Notes: a model not told the origin generated them from the letters alone. Positions 1 through 6,721 are shown, counted from the first letter of the stretch. The stretch is 7,593 nt of DNA from Nitrospinaceae bacterium (GCA_029261675.1 JAJDBA010000038.1:1-7593), one strand, 5' to 3'. Numbers and translations: made by a program.

Positions 1-920
1 GGTTCCATCGGTTTGCTGAGTTGGATGATGTGATTATTCAGCGAACCGATGGAACCCCCACCTATAATTTTGTGGTGGTGGTCGATGATTCAGAAATGGG
101 CATCACCCATGTCATTCGTGGCGATGACCATTTGTCGAACACGCCGCGTCAATGTTTGTTGTACGATGCGCTCGATTATCCGCGTCCAAAGTTCACGCAT
201 ATATCCATGATTTTAGGGCAGGATAAATCCCGCCTCAGCAAACGCCACGGCGCTACTTCTGCGTTGGCTTATCGCGATATGGGTTACCTGCCAGATGCAA
301 TGATCAACTATCTGGCGCGGCTCGGCTGGTCTCACGGCGATCAGGAAATTTTTTCACGCGAAGAGTTGATCGAACATTTTTCTTTTGATTCGGTGAATAC
401 ATCCGCGGCGATTTTTGATGCGGACAAACTGTCGTGGGTCAACGAACAATACATCCAGTCTACTCCACCCGAAGAATTGGCAAAACATCTGGAACCCCAA
501 TTAATAAAGTCAGGAGTTTTACAAGAAGGTCACGGGCTCAGCCCGCAAGAAATTGCCAAAGTGATTCCTTGTTTGAGCCAACGGGCGAAGACTCTTATAG
601 AAATGGCAGAGAAGTCAGCTTTCTTTTTCAAGAAAGAAGTGGAGTTTGATGAAAAAGCCCGCAATAAATTCTTAACCGATGAAGCCAAACCTTTACTCGA
701 AAAAGTGATTGCCGGATTTTCTGCCCTTGATGATTTTTCCGCAGAGAATATTGAATCGTTATTCAAAAAAATAGTTGAGGAGGAAGGCATGAAGCTCGGC
801 AAGCTGGCCCAACCCGTTCGCGTTGCCTTGACAGGAACCACCGTGAGCCCCGGTATCTACGATGTCATCCTACTCCTCGGAAAAGAAGAAACGATTAAGC
901 GTTTAGAGAATTGTATATAG
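1..920 (+). CDS. gltX: Glutamyl-tRNA synthetase, 3' part (5' end cut by window edge)
   Basis: Class I aminoacyl-tRNA synthetase that charges tRNA-Glu with glutamate in the cytoplasm. The reading frame is already open at base 3 (FHRFAELDDV), so the TTG at 21 is an internal Leu codon and not a start. About 305 of the usual ~470 residues are present; the N-terminal part of the Rossmann fold with the HIGH motif lies left of the window. Visible hallmarks are the SDG-like TDGTPTYNF segment, the DDSEMGITHVIRGDDHLSNT block, the KMSKS-equivalent RLSKRHG (bases 231-251), the GYLPDAMINYLARLGWS block and the C-terminal anticodon-binding domain ending in KLAQPVRVALTGTTVSPG. There is no internal stop or frameshift. 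The gene converges on the lipoprotein gene at 955-1434 with only 34 bp between the stops, and no convincing terminator lies there. Confidence 0.97.
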   Translation, partial: FHRFAELDDVIIQRTDGTPTYNFVVVVDDSEMGITHVIRGDDHLSNTPRQCLLYDALDYPRPKFTHISMILGQDKSRLSKRHGATSALAYRDMGYLPDAMINYLARLGWSHGDQEIFSREELIEHFSFDSVNTSAAIFDADKLSWVNEQYIQSTPPEELAKHLEPQLIKSGVLQEGHGLSPQEIAKVIPCLSQRAKTLIEMAEKSAFFFKKEVEFDEKARNKFLTDEAKPLLEKVIAGFSALDDFSAENIESLFKKIVEEEGMKLGKLAQPVRVALTGTTVSPGIYDVILLLGKEETIKRLENCI

Positions 921-954
921 ATGGATTTTATAGAGAAAGAACGTTCCGTTTCCT

Positions 955-1434
955 TTACCTTCTTTCTGAAATAATTACCCCGCCGCCGCCTTTTGCTATA
1001 ATAACTTCTCCATCTTCATTTAAATGGAATACCTCTATTCCATAAGCCGTTTCTCCTGATAAATGAGTCCCGCTTACGGATACTCTATAAGAGGACCCCA
1101 CTTTAATTTTTTTTGGTTTGATTATTTCAACCAGCCCGGCAGGTGTCTCTCCATAATTAATATTTTTTAAAGACGCAGGTTTTGAATTTTCTTTTTCCCA
1201 GAGAATCCAAATTTGTCTCCATATATTAAAAATCCTTCTTTCCAAAATCACACTCTCGACTTTTAGCTCAACCGTTTCATCGTTATTATCTTTTTTATAA
1301 AATTCAAATTTAACTTCTTCATTAATATTGCCACTTGGAACGATGGTGAATAGCTGAGCGCAAGAGGTTAACAATAATAAGGAGAAAAACAGGGTTGCAG
1401 TTTTAAAAAGGTTTTTGGGGAAAGAAAGTTTCAT
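955..1434 (-). CDS. Small lipoprotein, copy A of a tandem pair, function unknown
   Basis: Predicted lipoprotein of 159 residues. A basic N-terminus and hydrophobic stretch (residues 1-24) end in the lipobox LLTSC, giving a lipid-modified Cys25. The +2 residue is Ala, not Asp, which by the E. coli sorting rule points to the outer membrane. The mature part has no further membrane segment. It keeps the blocks QLFTIVPSG, FEFYK-D-ND, VILE with a Trp-rich F..WR.IW..W, YGETP.GLVEI.KPK and SYRVSVSG, all shared with the neighbour at 1489-1950; hand alignment gives roughly 60% identity. The C-terminus diverges and carries a GGGG run. The ATG at 1434 is the natural start because it places the signal peptide correctly, although no Shine-Dalgarno sequence is evident. 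I do not recognise the family. The gene is visibly AT-richer than gltX. Confidence 0.85.
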   Translation of the reverse strand: MKLSFPKNLFKTATLFFSLLLLTSCAQLFTIVPSGNINEEVKFEFYKKDNNDETVELKVESVILERRIFNIWRQIWILWEKENSKPASLKNINYGETPAGLVEIIKPKKIKVGSSYRVSVSGTHLSGETAYGIEVFHLNEDGEVIIAKGGGGVIISERR

Positions 1435-1438
1435 GATT

Positions 1439-1460
1439 GTTTGAAAGATATGGTTTGAGC
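1439..1460 (-). repeat. Upstream repeat of lipoprotein pair, copy A
   Basis: On the minus strand this 22-bp stretch begins GCTCAAACCA and ends TTTCAAAC. It matches the stretch at 1965-1986 at 19 of 22 positions. It lies 4 bp before the ATG of copy A, so the duplication that created the two lipoprotein genes included sequence 5' of the start codon. It may be a remnant of the duplication or a conserved leader or regulatory site. Confidence 0.7.
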
Positions 1461-1488
1461 TTTTAAATAGATCCGTTCTTCTTTTCGA

Positions 1489-1950
1489 TTAGTTCATCAT
1501 TGCCTGTCCATTTTTTATTTTAATAATCCCTCCGTCTTCATTGATTATAAAAACCTCGACTGCATAAAAAATGGCCCCTGAGGAAGTCTTTCCACTAACC
1601 GACACTCTATAAGATTCCCTCGTAAAAAGGTTTTTAGGTTTCATTATTTCAACCAATCCAGTGGGCGTTTCTCCGTATTTGATATTTTTTAAATAGGTGG
1701 GTTCCCCTTTCGCCCAAATACTCCAAATTTTTCTCCATCGACGAAATCTCTTTGTTTCCAAAATAACACTGTCAACCTTAAGCTCAATCAATTCATCGTT
1801 AGTATCATTTTTATAAAATTCAAACTGTATATCATCGTTGATGCTGCCACTCGGAACGATTGTAAAGAGTTGAGTGCAAGATGTTAAAAACAGTATTGGA
1901 AAAAAAAGGGTTAAGGATTTAAGAATATTATTTGGTAAGGGAATTTTCAT
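1489..1950 (-). CDS. Small lipoprotein, copy B of a tandem pair, function unknown
   Basis: Predicted lipoprotein of 153 residues, paralogous over its whole length to the gene at 955-1434. Residues 1-24 are a signal sequence ending in lipobox FLTSC, with lipid-accepting Cys25 at the same position as in copy A and Thr at +2. The shared blocks QLFTIVPSG, FEFYK, WR.IW, YGETP, GLVEI and SYRVSVSG are all intact, so neither copy looks like a pseudogene. The ATG at 1950 is preferred over an in-frame TTG at 1992 for two reasons: it aligns with the start of copy A, and the extra 14 residues from the TTG would place a charged stretch before the signal peptide and would be read from the non-coding upstream repeat. 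The gene starts 47 bp after the stop of the iron-sulfur oxidoreductase and may be cotranscribed with it. The family is not recognised. Confidence 0.85.
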   Translation of the reverse strand: MKIPLPNNILKSLTLFFPILFLTSCTQLFTIVPSGSINDDIQFEFYKNDTNDELIELKVDSVILETKRFRRWRKIWSIWAKGEPTYLKNIKYGETPTGLVEIMKPKNLFTRESYRVSVSGKTSSGAIFYAVEVFIINEDGGIIKIKNGQAMMN

Positions 1951-1964
1951 TTTTTGCTCAATAC

Positions 1965-1986
1965 GTTTGAAAAGTGTGGTTTGAGC
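1965..1986 (-). repeat. Upstream repeat of lipoprotein pair, copy B
   Basis: This is the counterpart of the repeat at 1439-1460: minus strand, beginning GCTCAAACCA and ending TTTCAAAC, with three substitutions in the middle. Here it lies 14 bp from the ATG at 1950 instead of 4 bp, so the spacer to the start codon has changed by about 10 bp since the duplication. Confidence 0.7.
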
Positions 1987-1997
1987 ATTCAATTAAA

Positions 1998-3959
1998 TCA
2001 GGTTTTCTTTGCTATCATTTCACCAATATCTTTGACTTGCACGTTCAGGTTTTTAGTTTTAACCGCATCTTCCAGCATTAGCACGCAGAAGGGACAGGAG
2101 ACAGCGATGGTGTCGGGGTTGGTGACCATCAGTTCGTCGAGGCGGTGATGGCTCATTCGTGTTCCTGTATTTTCTTCCAATAAAAAGCGGGCGCCGCCTG
2201 CTCCACAGCAGGTGCCGGTTTCCCGGCTTTGTTCGACTTCTTTTATTGAGCTTGATGTGGTGGAAGCGTTTAAAACTTCACGTGGTGCTTCATAAATCTC
2301 GTTGTGTCGGCCAAGGTAACAGGAGTCGTGGAACACCACATTTTCTTCTGCTTTTTGTTGTGGAGAAATCTTTCCCTCTGTTATCAGTTTTTGTAAAAGC
2401 TCGGAATGGTGAATCACTTCCAGTGTGGCCCCGAATTCCGGATAGTCGTTTTTCAATGAGTTGAGGCAATGCGGGCAATGGGTCACCACCTTTCGCACAC
2501 CTTGTTCTTTGAAGGTTTCTGCGTTTGCACTCGCCAGCATATCGAACAAATATTCGTTGCCTGAGCGGCGTGCAGGGTCGCCGGTACAACCTTCGTCATT
2601 TCCCAGAATTGAAAACTCTACGCCTGCGTCTTTTAAGGTTTGAACCACCGATTCAGTTATTTTTTTGCCACGTGCATCGAACGATCCGTTGCAGCCGACA
2701 AAATAAAGGTATTCGGTGGGTTTGGTTTTGTCCCAGATGGGAACACCGAGATCTTTTGCCCAATCGGATCGTGACGATTTTGGGAATCCCCATGGATTCG
2801 ATTGGGTTTCCAGAGATTGAAATGCTGATTTAAATTCTTTTGGATAGCGATCTTCGGTTAATACCAATCCTTGTCTTAGTCCGATAATTTTGTCGACGTA
2901 TTCAATCATCACCGGGCAAGCGGCTTCGCAAGCACCACAAGTGGTACAAGACCAGAGGACTTCGTCGTCAATGACACCGCCGGGAAGAACAATATCGGAA
3001 CTGGGTGGACCGTTAAGATGATCGCGCAAATCAACGGTCAATTGCTGTGGCGATAGCGGTTTGTCGGTGGCCCATGCCGGGCAGGCACGATCGCAACGCC
3101 CGCATTGAGTGCAGGTATGAAGGTCGAGCATTTGTTTCCAATTAAAGTCTTCTATGTTGACCAACCCGAAAGATTCTTCCTCTTCAAAATCGATGCGGCT
3201 TAAATTATTGCCCAAGCTGGAAAAAAATACGTTTGGGATCGAGGTCAATATATGGAAATGCTTGCTGCGTGGCAGAAGGATTAAAAAAAACAGGATGGAT
3301 GAAGTATGCAGCCAATAAGCCAGACTGTGTAAATTGCCCAGAATGTTTTCTCCGAGTATCCTGAAGGCAGGGGCTAAAGCCATACCGATAGGGCCGGAAT
3401 GACCTTCCGGGTGCAGTGCCAGAAATGCCGAATCAAATATTACATCGCTGACCATGATCGCAAGGATCAATAACAGGATGAGCAAGCCTTCTTTTGATAA
3501 CGTCAGGCGTTGCGGTTTGAGCACCAGCCTTCGGTAAAGAGCGAAAAAAACCGCGAGTCCGACTAGAAACACAGCTGCGTCTTTGACCCATGCGTAGATC
3601 ACAAAAACTGCATTGCTAGCCGGGAAAGAAAAATCTGCTTCGGGGAAAAATCCGATTAAAAAGAACTCCGCTGCACGAAAAAGTAGAATCAGGAATCCCC
3701 AAAATATCAAGGCGTGCATCCACCCGGCTCCCTTCTCCTGCATCAATTTACTTTGGCCGAAGGCAACCTTCAGGGTTAGGACTACTCTTTCAAAGACTCG
3801 ATCGCACCTTGCGGCGGACCGGGCGTCCCATAGAAGTTTTAACTTGGGCCTGATAGCCATTGAAAAAAGGGTCAGTGCGAGAAAACAAAGAGCTCCCAGC
3901 AGTAGAGGCTGGATTTGTGGTGAAGTCCATTCCAGAGCGCGATTCAGGTTTGATGTCAT
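1998..3959 (-). CDS. Membrane-bound FeS oxidoreductase: NarI-like domain fused to HdrD-like domain (FadF/EMO type)
   Basis: Integral-membrane electron-transfer protein of 653 residues. Residues ~17-232 form a NarI-like domain of about five helices (near 17-37, 80-105, 118-142, 157-178, 212-232). Candidate haem b ligands are His82, His211, His218 and His234/236. Two [4Fe-4S] ferredoxin motifs follow: CTQCGRCDRACP (Cys283, 286, 289, 293) and CTTCGACEAACP (Cys338, 341, 344, 348). Two CCG domains come next. The first has Cys423, Cys458 in EGCTGDPARR, and CPHC at 495-498. The second has Cys547, CCGAGG at 584-589, and CPFC at 622-625. This architecture matches FadF of Bacillus and the ETF:(methyl)menaquinone oxidoreductases of anaerobes, which move electrons from ETF to quinone. 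All expected cluster ligands are present. No etfAB is in view, so the partner is inferred; DsrMK- or HmeCD-like roles are alternatives. The ATG at 3959 has no Shine-Dalgarno sequence, but the next Met would delete helix 1. Confidence 0.9.
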   Translation of the reverse strand: MTSNLNRALEWTSPQIQPLLLGALCFLALTLFSMAIRPKLKLLWDARSAARCDRVFERVVLTLKVAFGQSKLMQEKGAGWMHALIFWGFLILLFRAAEFFLIGFFPEADFSFPASNAVFVIYAWVKDAAVFLVGLAVFFALYRRLVLKPQRLTLSKEGLLILLLILAIMVSDVIFDSAFLALHPEGHSGPIGMALAPAFRILGENILGNLHSLAYWLHTSSILFFLILLPRSKHFHILTSIPNVFFSSLGNNLSRIDFEEEESFGLVNIEDFNWKQMLDLHTCTQCGRCDRACPAWATDKPLSPQQLTVDLRDHLNGPPSSDIVLPGGVIDDEVLWSCTTCGACEAACPVMIEYVDKIIGLRQGLVLTEDRYPKEFKSAFQSLETQSNPWGFPKSSRSDWAKDLGVPIWDKTKPTEYLYFVGCNGSFDARGKKITESVVQTLKDAGVEFSILGNDEGCTGDPARRSGNEYLFDMLASANAETFKEQGVRKVVTHCPHCLNSLKNDYPEFGATLEVIHHSELLQKLITEGKISPQQKAEENVVFHDSCYLGRHNEIYEAPREVLNASTTSSSIKEVEQSRETGTCCGAGGARFLLEENTGTRMSHHRLDELMVTNPDTIAVSCPFCVLMLEDAVKTKNLNVQVKDIGEMIAKKT

Positions 3960-4091
3960 TTAAGTACTAAATTTTAAGGTAGTAGAATAGTTAGCTTATT
4001 GTTTTTATTCGAGAATATCTATTTTAATCAAAGACGGGGTACTATATAATTATATATGAGGGATTTCTCCCATTTTTTAGGAGCACTACTT
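3960..4091. promoter_or_regulatory. Divergent intergenic region with -10-like boxes both ways
   Basis: This AT-rich region separates the minus-strand oxidoreductase from the plus-strand envelope genes. On the plus strand a perfect TATAAT lies at 4045-4050; the best -35 at 17-bp spacing (4022-4027, TTTTAA) is poor. An AGGAG Shine-Dalgarno sequence sits at 4079-4083. On the minus strand a TAAAAT at 3976-3971 ends 11 bp before the ATG at 3959, with no good -35. AT-richness makes chance -10 matches likely, so only the plus-strand box carries real weight. Nothing else stands out here. Confidence 0.45.
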
Positions 4092-4949
4092 TTGTTAAAT
4101 GTTTCTCGATTTAGTATTGGAGTTCTGGCGCTTTTGATTTCTTGTGTCCAGATGCTGCCTCAAGCCTCAGCGGTTCCTTTGGGAAGCGCATTAGATGAAG
4201 GGCAGGCTCAAAGTCCCTTGGGGATGAATCGTCCTTTAGATATGCATCGTTCTTGGGATGAGGCTCCGCCTGTCTATTATGAGCTCAACCCTCATATGAC
4301 AGATGGCATCAACGAACCGCATCCTTTGCCCGCTTATATCAAGCGTGATACTTATAATCAATTGTTGAATATTGAGCCTACGAATCAAGTTCAAAGTAAA
4401 ATATTTAATCGGGAACTTTTTAAAAGGCTTCAGAGAATTGGTGTTTTAGGATTTGAAAACAAGACTTTTGCGCCGTTTGAGGACAAATCTGCAGGAGAGG
4501 TGGTTTCCCAACAGGCTTATCAGGAATTGAGGACAAATAAAAAATATTCCAATATCATTCCTCCGCAGATGATGGAGGATGCCCGTTTTAAAATAATCAA
4601 GACCCCTGGAGAGAATATCTCTAAAAAACAGGAAAACCCGAATAATGAATTGACGTTAGTTTCGACAGATGCGGTAGATGCTGTTATGGTTGGTGCAGTC
4701 ACGAAATATTCCAACCAGTATCGGGACCGACGCGGCAAGATTCAAAATGGCGTTGCCAGCGGACTGGAGTTTACGGCATTTTTGGTGAATCCTCGTACTC
4801 AGGAGGTCATCTGGGGAGCCCGGTTTGTAGGGAGCCAAAAATCAGGCTTGCAAAATTTTAAGAGCAGTAAGGGGAGGTGGTTGAATAAAGAAGCCTTCAC
4901 CCGAGCGGCTATGAAATATGTTTTGAAGGAATTTCCCAACAGAGACTGA
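4092..4949 (+). CDS. Exported CsgG/LpoB-like envelope protein
   Basis: Predicted exported protein of 285 residues from a TTG start. The TTG at 4092 is preferred over the ATG at 4056: it has AGGAG (4079-4083) exactly 8 bp upstream, it gives a compact signal peptide (MLNVSRFS, hydrophobic core, cleavage after PQASA at residue 27), and a TATAAT at 4045-4050 would start transcription at about 4057. From the ATG the protein would be 297 residues with a long, interrupted signal. The mature N-terminus is a Pro-rich linker. The C-terminal half has the alpha/beta pattern of the CsgG/LpoB/TolB-N-like group: RIGVLGFENKT (115-125), DAVMVGAVTKY (196-206), then LVNPRTQEVIWGARF (231-245) with the typical 'tag-x-viW' strand. 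In known members this fold helps outer-membrane assembly or activates cell-wall enzymes; the specific job here is unknown. The gene lies 24 bp before the HmuY-like gene, suggesting one operon. Confidence 0.7.
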   Translation: MLNVSRFSIGVLALLISCVQMLPQASAVPLGSALDEGQAQSPLGMNRPLDMHRSWDEAPPVYYELNPHMTDGINEPHPLPAYIKRDTYNQLLNIEPTNQVQSKIFNRELFKRLQRIGVLGFENKTFAPFEDKSAGEVVSQQAYQELRTNKKYSNIIPPQMMEDARFKIIKTPGENISKKQENPNNELTLVSTDAVDAVMVGAVTKYSNQYRDRRGKIQNGVASGLEFTAFLVNPRTQEVIWGARFVGSQKSGLQNFKSSKGRWLNKEAFTRAAMKYVLKEFPNRD

Positions 4950-4959
4950 TAAATTATTT

Positions 4960-4965
4960 TATAAT
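4960..4965 (+). promoter_or_regulatory. TATAAT box just before the HmuY-like gene
   Basis: A perfect TATAAT ends 8 bp before the ATG at 4974, in the 24-bp gap after the preceding stop. There is no matching -35 (4937-4942 reads CAACAG) and no Shine-Dalgarno sequence for the ATG. If used, it would start a transcript about 2 bp before the ATG, giving a nearly leaderless mRNA. It may equally be chance in AT-rich DNA. Confidence 0.3.
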
Positions 4966-4973
4966 CATACCTT

Positions 4974-5765
4974 ATGAATTCACCTTTTGATAAGCCTATT
5001 GAGTCTGAGACGGATAAGAAACGCAAACTTTGGCGTAAACTTTTTATAATCAACTTATGTGTTTCCCTTGTTCTAATAGCCGCATTCTGGTTGCCTCAGA
5101 AGCTGGTGGGATTGCAAAACTTCCTTGATTCTCCTAGTGTAGATATTCCGGGTGAAGGAAGAATGGCAAAAAAAGAAAAGAAAAAGCCAGAGCTTGTACC
5201 CCAGGTGCAACTTGCAAACTTGCTGAATACCAAGGTGGCCACGGTGAATGCTTCATCTGAAAAGGAATATGTGTATTTCGATTTTTCAAGCGGTGAACCC
5301 GTAAAAATTCATGACCCGTCTTCTATGGAGTGGGATCTTGCATTTAGACGAAGTAAGGTTATTTCGAATGGGGGCGCATCCGGCAAAATGGGGCAAGCAG
5401 GTTTGATAGATTTGGGGGCTGTGGGTTTTGATACGGTAACAGAGGTGCCAACGGAAAATTATGTTGTTGATGTCAGCACCCGTACAGACACAGAAAATTC
5501 AGTTTTGTTAAAACCGTACAACTACAATTATTTTACGCATAAACTTAAACCGAAGAAAAACGTCTACGCAGCACGTACCGCAGATAACAAGTTCGCTAAG
5601 TTCCAGTTTTTGAATTTTTATTGTGACAACAAGGAAGTAGGGTGCGTAACAATTCGATATGTCTACCAGAATAATGGCACCAACAGCTTTTTAAAGTCAG
5701 CGGGCAGTCTATCAACGGCATCAGTTGATATTGCGCCTGTTACAGAATCTGCGACTTCGTTTTAA
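4974..5765 (+). CDS. Membrane-anchored HmuY-like protein
   Basis: Protein of 263 residues with a basic cytoplasmic N-terminus (KKRKLWRK), one membrane helix at about 23-41 and no clear cleavage site, so the C-terminal domain is probably anchored on the outer face of the inner membrane. A Lys/Pro-rich linker (~60-78) leads to the HmuY-like domain: EKEYVYFDFSSGE (97-109), MEWDLAFRRSKVISNGGASG (118-137), IDLG, YNYNYFTHKLKP (182-193), VYAARTADNKFAKFQFLNFY (198-217 less the Cys), and a final GC.TIRYVYQ strand. HmuY of Porphyromonas binds haem through two histidines. Here the domain contains only His113 and His189, plus Cys217 and Cys224, which could form a disulfide. Haem binding is inference, since many HmuY-like relatives are uncharacterised. 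The gene follows the CsgG/LpoB-like gene by 24 bp. The ATG is the only sensible start, since it keeps the anchor. Confidence 0.8.
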   Translation: MNSPFDKPIESETDKKRKLWRKLFIINLCVSLVLIAAFWLPQKLVGLQNFLDSPSVDIPGEGRMAKKEKKKPELVPQVQLANLLNTKVATVNASSEKEYVYFDFSSGEPVKIHDPSSMEWDLAFRRSKVISNGGASGKMGQAGLIDLGAVGFDTVTEVPTENYVVDVSTRTDTENSVLLKPYNYNYFTHKLKPKKNVYAARTADNKFAKFQFLNFYCDNKEVGCVTIRYVYQNNGTNSFLKSAGSLSTASVDIAPVTESATSF

Positions 5766-5815
5766 GTTCTCCCTTCCATACACCCGTATTTTTTGATAGA
5801 TATAAAGCTTCCCTT

Positions 5816-5844
5816 TTGTATTTTTTTAGCATAAGGAAGATAAT
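5816..5844 (+). promoter_or_regulatory. Candidate sigma-70 promoter for the 194-aa gene
   Basis: TTGTAT (5816-5821), a 17-bp spacer and GATAAT (5839-5844, 5 of 6 to consensus) lie in the 115-bp gap between the HmuY-like gene and the gene at 5881. Transcription would begin near 5851 and leave a ~30-base leader that contains the GGAG at 5868-5871. A second possible -35 (TTGATA, 5793-5798) pairs less well with a downstream box. The rest of the gap holds nothing I recognise. Confidence 0.4.
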
Positions 5845-5880
5845 CAGCAACTAAAACATGAAGATTTGGAGAAGATAAGA

Positions 5881-6465
5881 ATGCCTACTATGAAGGGACT
5901 ATTGTTTAATCAATTTGCTGCAGAAGGTCTTAACTCGCTGGTGGAGGAGATGCAGTCAAAATATACGACTAAAAAGGGACGTCGTTTCAATCATAACAAC
6001 GTTACTTATGAGGTTAGTCGACCTTCACTTAAAGATGGAGCGATTGAATACGAAATAAGCTCAAAAATCCCTGAAGATGAAATTAAGGGACCCAAAGAGA
6101 TGGAAGCTTATTTTTCACAGATCAAAAAAATCCTTTCCAAGGACAAGCCTAAACCTGAATCCATTGAAATGGAAAATATAGTTTGGGATTCTAAGAAGAA
6201 CACAGAAAAAAAACGCAACTATGTAAAGCTTCTTTATAAATTCCCTTTAGATGATCTGTTTGATGATAAGGTTGTCGCTAAGCGACATGAAAGCATCGTT
6301 GCGGGTAATAAAGATGCTGATATTCCTCATTCGCCGAGCGCCTTCACAATGGCAGGGAACGTTGTTCTTGCCGATGTTCGCGATACTATGCAAAATGTTG
6401 GCAGAAATAATGTAGATAACCTTATTGATGCTAATAAACAGGTAAAAGCTGCATTGAAGGGGTAG
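5881..6465 (+). CDS. Unrecognised soluble protein, 194 residues
   Basis: I do not recognise this protein. It is hydrophilic and strongly charged, has no signal peptide, no membrane segment and no cysteine, and is probably cytoplasmic. The N-terminus MPTMKGLLFNQF is followed by a likely helix (13-28), a beta-rich middle (THE segment VTYEVSRPSL to YEISSKIP, 41-64), a Lys-rich helical stretch (PKEMEAYFSQIKKILSKDKP, 71-90), a strand-like NYVKLLYKFPLDDLF (113-127) and a C-terminal helix rich in Asn and Asp (NVGRNNVDNLIDANKQ, 172-187). The ATG at 5881 is chosen because GGAG at 5868-5871 lies 9 bp upstream; an in-frame TTG at 5866 overlaps that Shine-Dalgarno sequence and is unlikely. The stop is 10 bp before the small membrane protein gene, so the two are almost certainly cotranscribed. 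Confidence 0.8.
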   Translation: MPTMKGLLFNQFAAEGLNSLVEEMQSKYTTKKGRRFNHNNVTYEVSRPSLKDGAIEYEISSKIPEDEIKGPKEMEAYFSQIKKILSKDKPKPESIEMENIVWDSKKNTEKKRNYVKLLYKFPLDDLFDDKVVAKRHESIVAGNKDADIPHSPSAFTMAGNVVLADVRDTMQNVGRNNVDNLIDANKQVKAALKG

Positions 6466-6475
6466 GGTTTAATCA

Positions 6476-6658
6476 ATGGGAAATATTCGCTACTTTTTAG
6501 GTCGTACCTTGCAGCTTGTGGGTCTGGCTACTATTTCCTTGGTGGTCTTCATGTTTTTTACCCAGATGACTATGGAACCGCTATTGATGTGGTCGCTTCT
6601 GGGTGCATTCGAGTTCTATGGTGGCACATGGCTTTTAGGGAAAGAAGGACAAACCTGA
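6476..6658 (+). CDS. Small two-helix membrane protein, 60 residues
   Basis: A 60-residue hydrophobic protein with two predicted membrane helices (about 8-29 and 35-53), a short MTMEP turn and a charged tail GKEGQT. The N-terminus MGNIRYFLGR is basic, so both ends are likely cytoplasmic. AGGG at 6464-6467, overlapping the upstream stop, lies 8 bp before the ATG and supports translation. Its 10-bp spacing from the upstream stop and the hydrophobic composition argue for a real gene despite its size. It precedes the DUF420 gene by 63 bp. I know of no named family; a role as a small subunit or assembly partner of a membrane complex is speculation. Confidence 0.75.
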   Translation: MGNIRYFLGRTLQLVGLATISLVVFMFFTQMTMEPLLMWSLLGAFEFYGGTWLLGKEGQT

Positions 6659-6721
6659 AAACCAGAATTGCTTATCAAACCTGCCCGATAGAATTTCCCA
6701 TCCCGTCCAAATGGATTCTCT

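Noticed and set aside
939..946. Palindrome GAACGTTC between the converging stops as a terminator
   Set aside because: The 8-bp palindrome has no loop and no T-run follows, so it is not a convincing terminator in either direction.
1950..1992. In-frame TTG at 1992 as start of lipoprotein copy B
   Set aside because: It would add 14 residues before the signal sequence, read from the repeat shared with the non-coding flank of copy A; the ATG at 1950 aligns with the start of copy A.
2159..3963. Open frames opposite the iron-sulfur oxidoreductase gene
   Set aside because: They have low-complexity or Arg/Ser-rich translations, no family features and no ribosome sites; they are shadows of the intact 653-residue gene.
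4143..4148. Lipobox-like LISC in the CsgG/LpoB-like protein
   Set aside because: It matches the lipobox pattern, but it sits inside the hydrophobic core, which continues with VQML to a good signal peptidase I site after PQASA. A lipoprotein is not excluded but is less likely.
5808..5839. CTTCCCTT...AAGGAAG hairpin after the HmuY-like gene as a terminator
   Set aside because: The stem is short with a bulge, and the T-rich run is in the loop and not after the stem.
5866..5880. In-frame TTG at 5866 as start of the 194-aa protein
   Set aside because: It overlaps the GGAG that serves the ATG at 5881 and has no ribosome site of its own.
5890..5925. MKGLLFN start of the 194-aa protein resembling haem-NO-binding (HNOB) proteins
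   Set aside because: Only the first few residues are similar; the rest shows none of the expected HNOB pattern that I can see.
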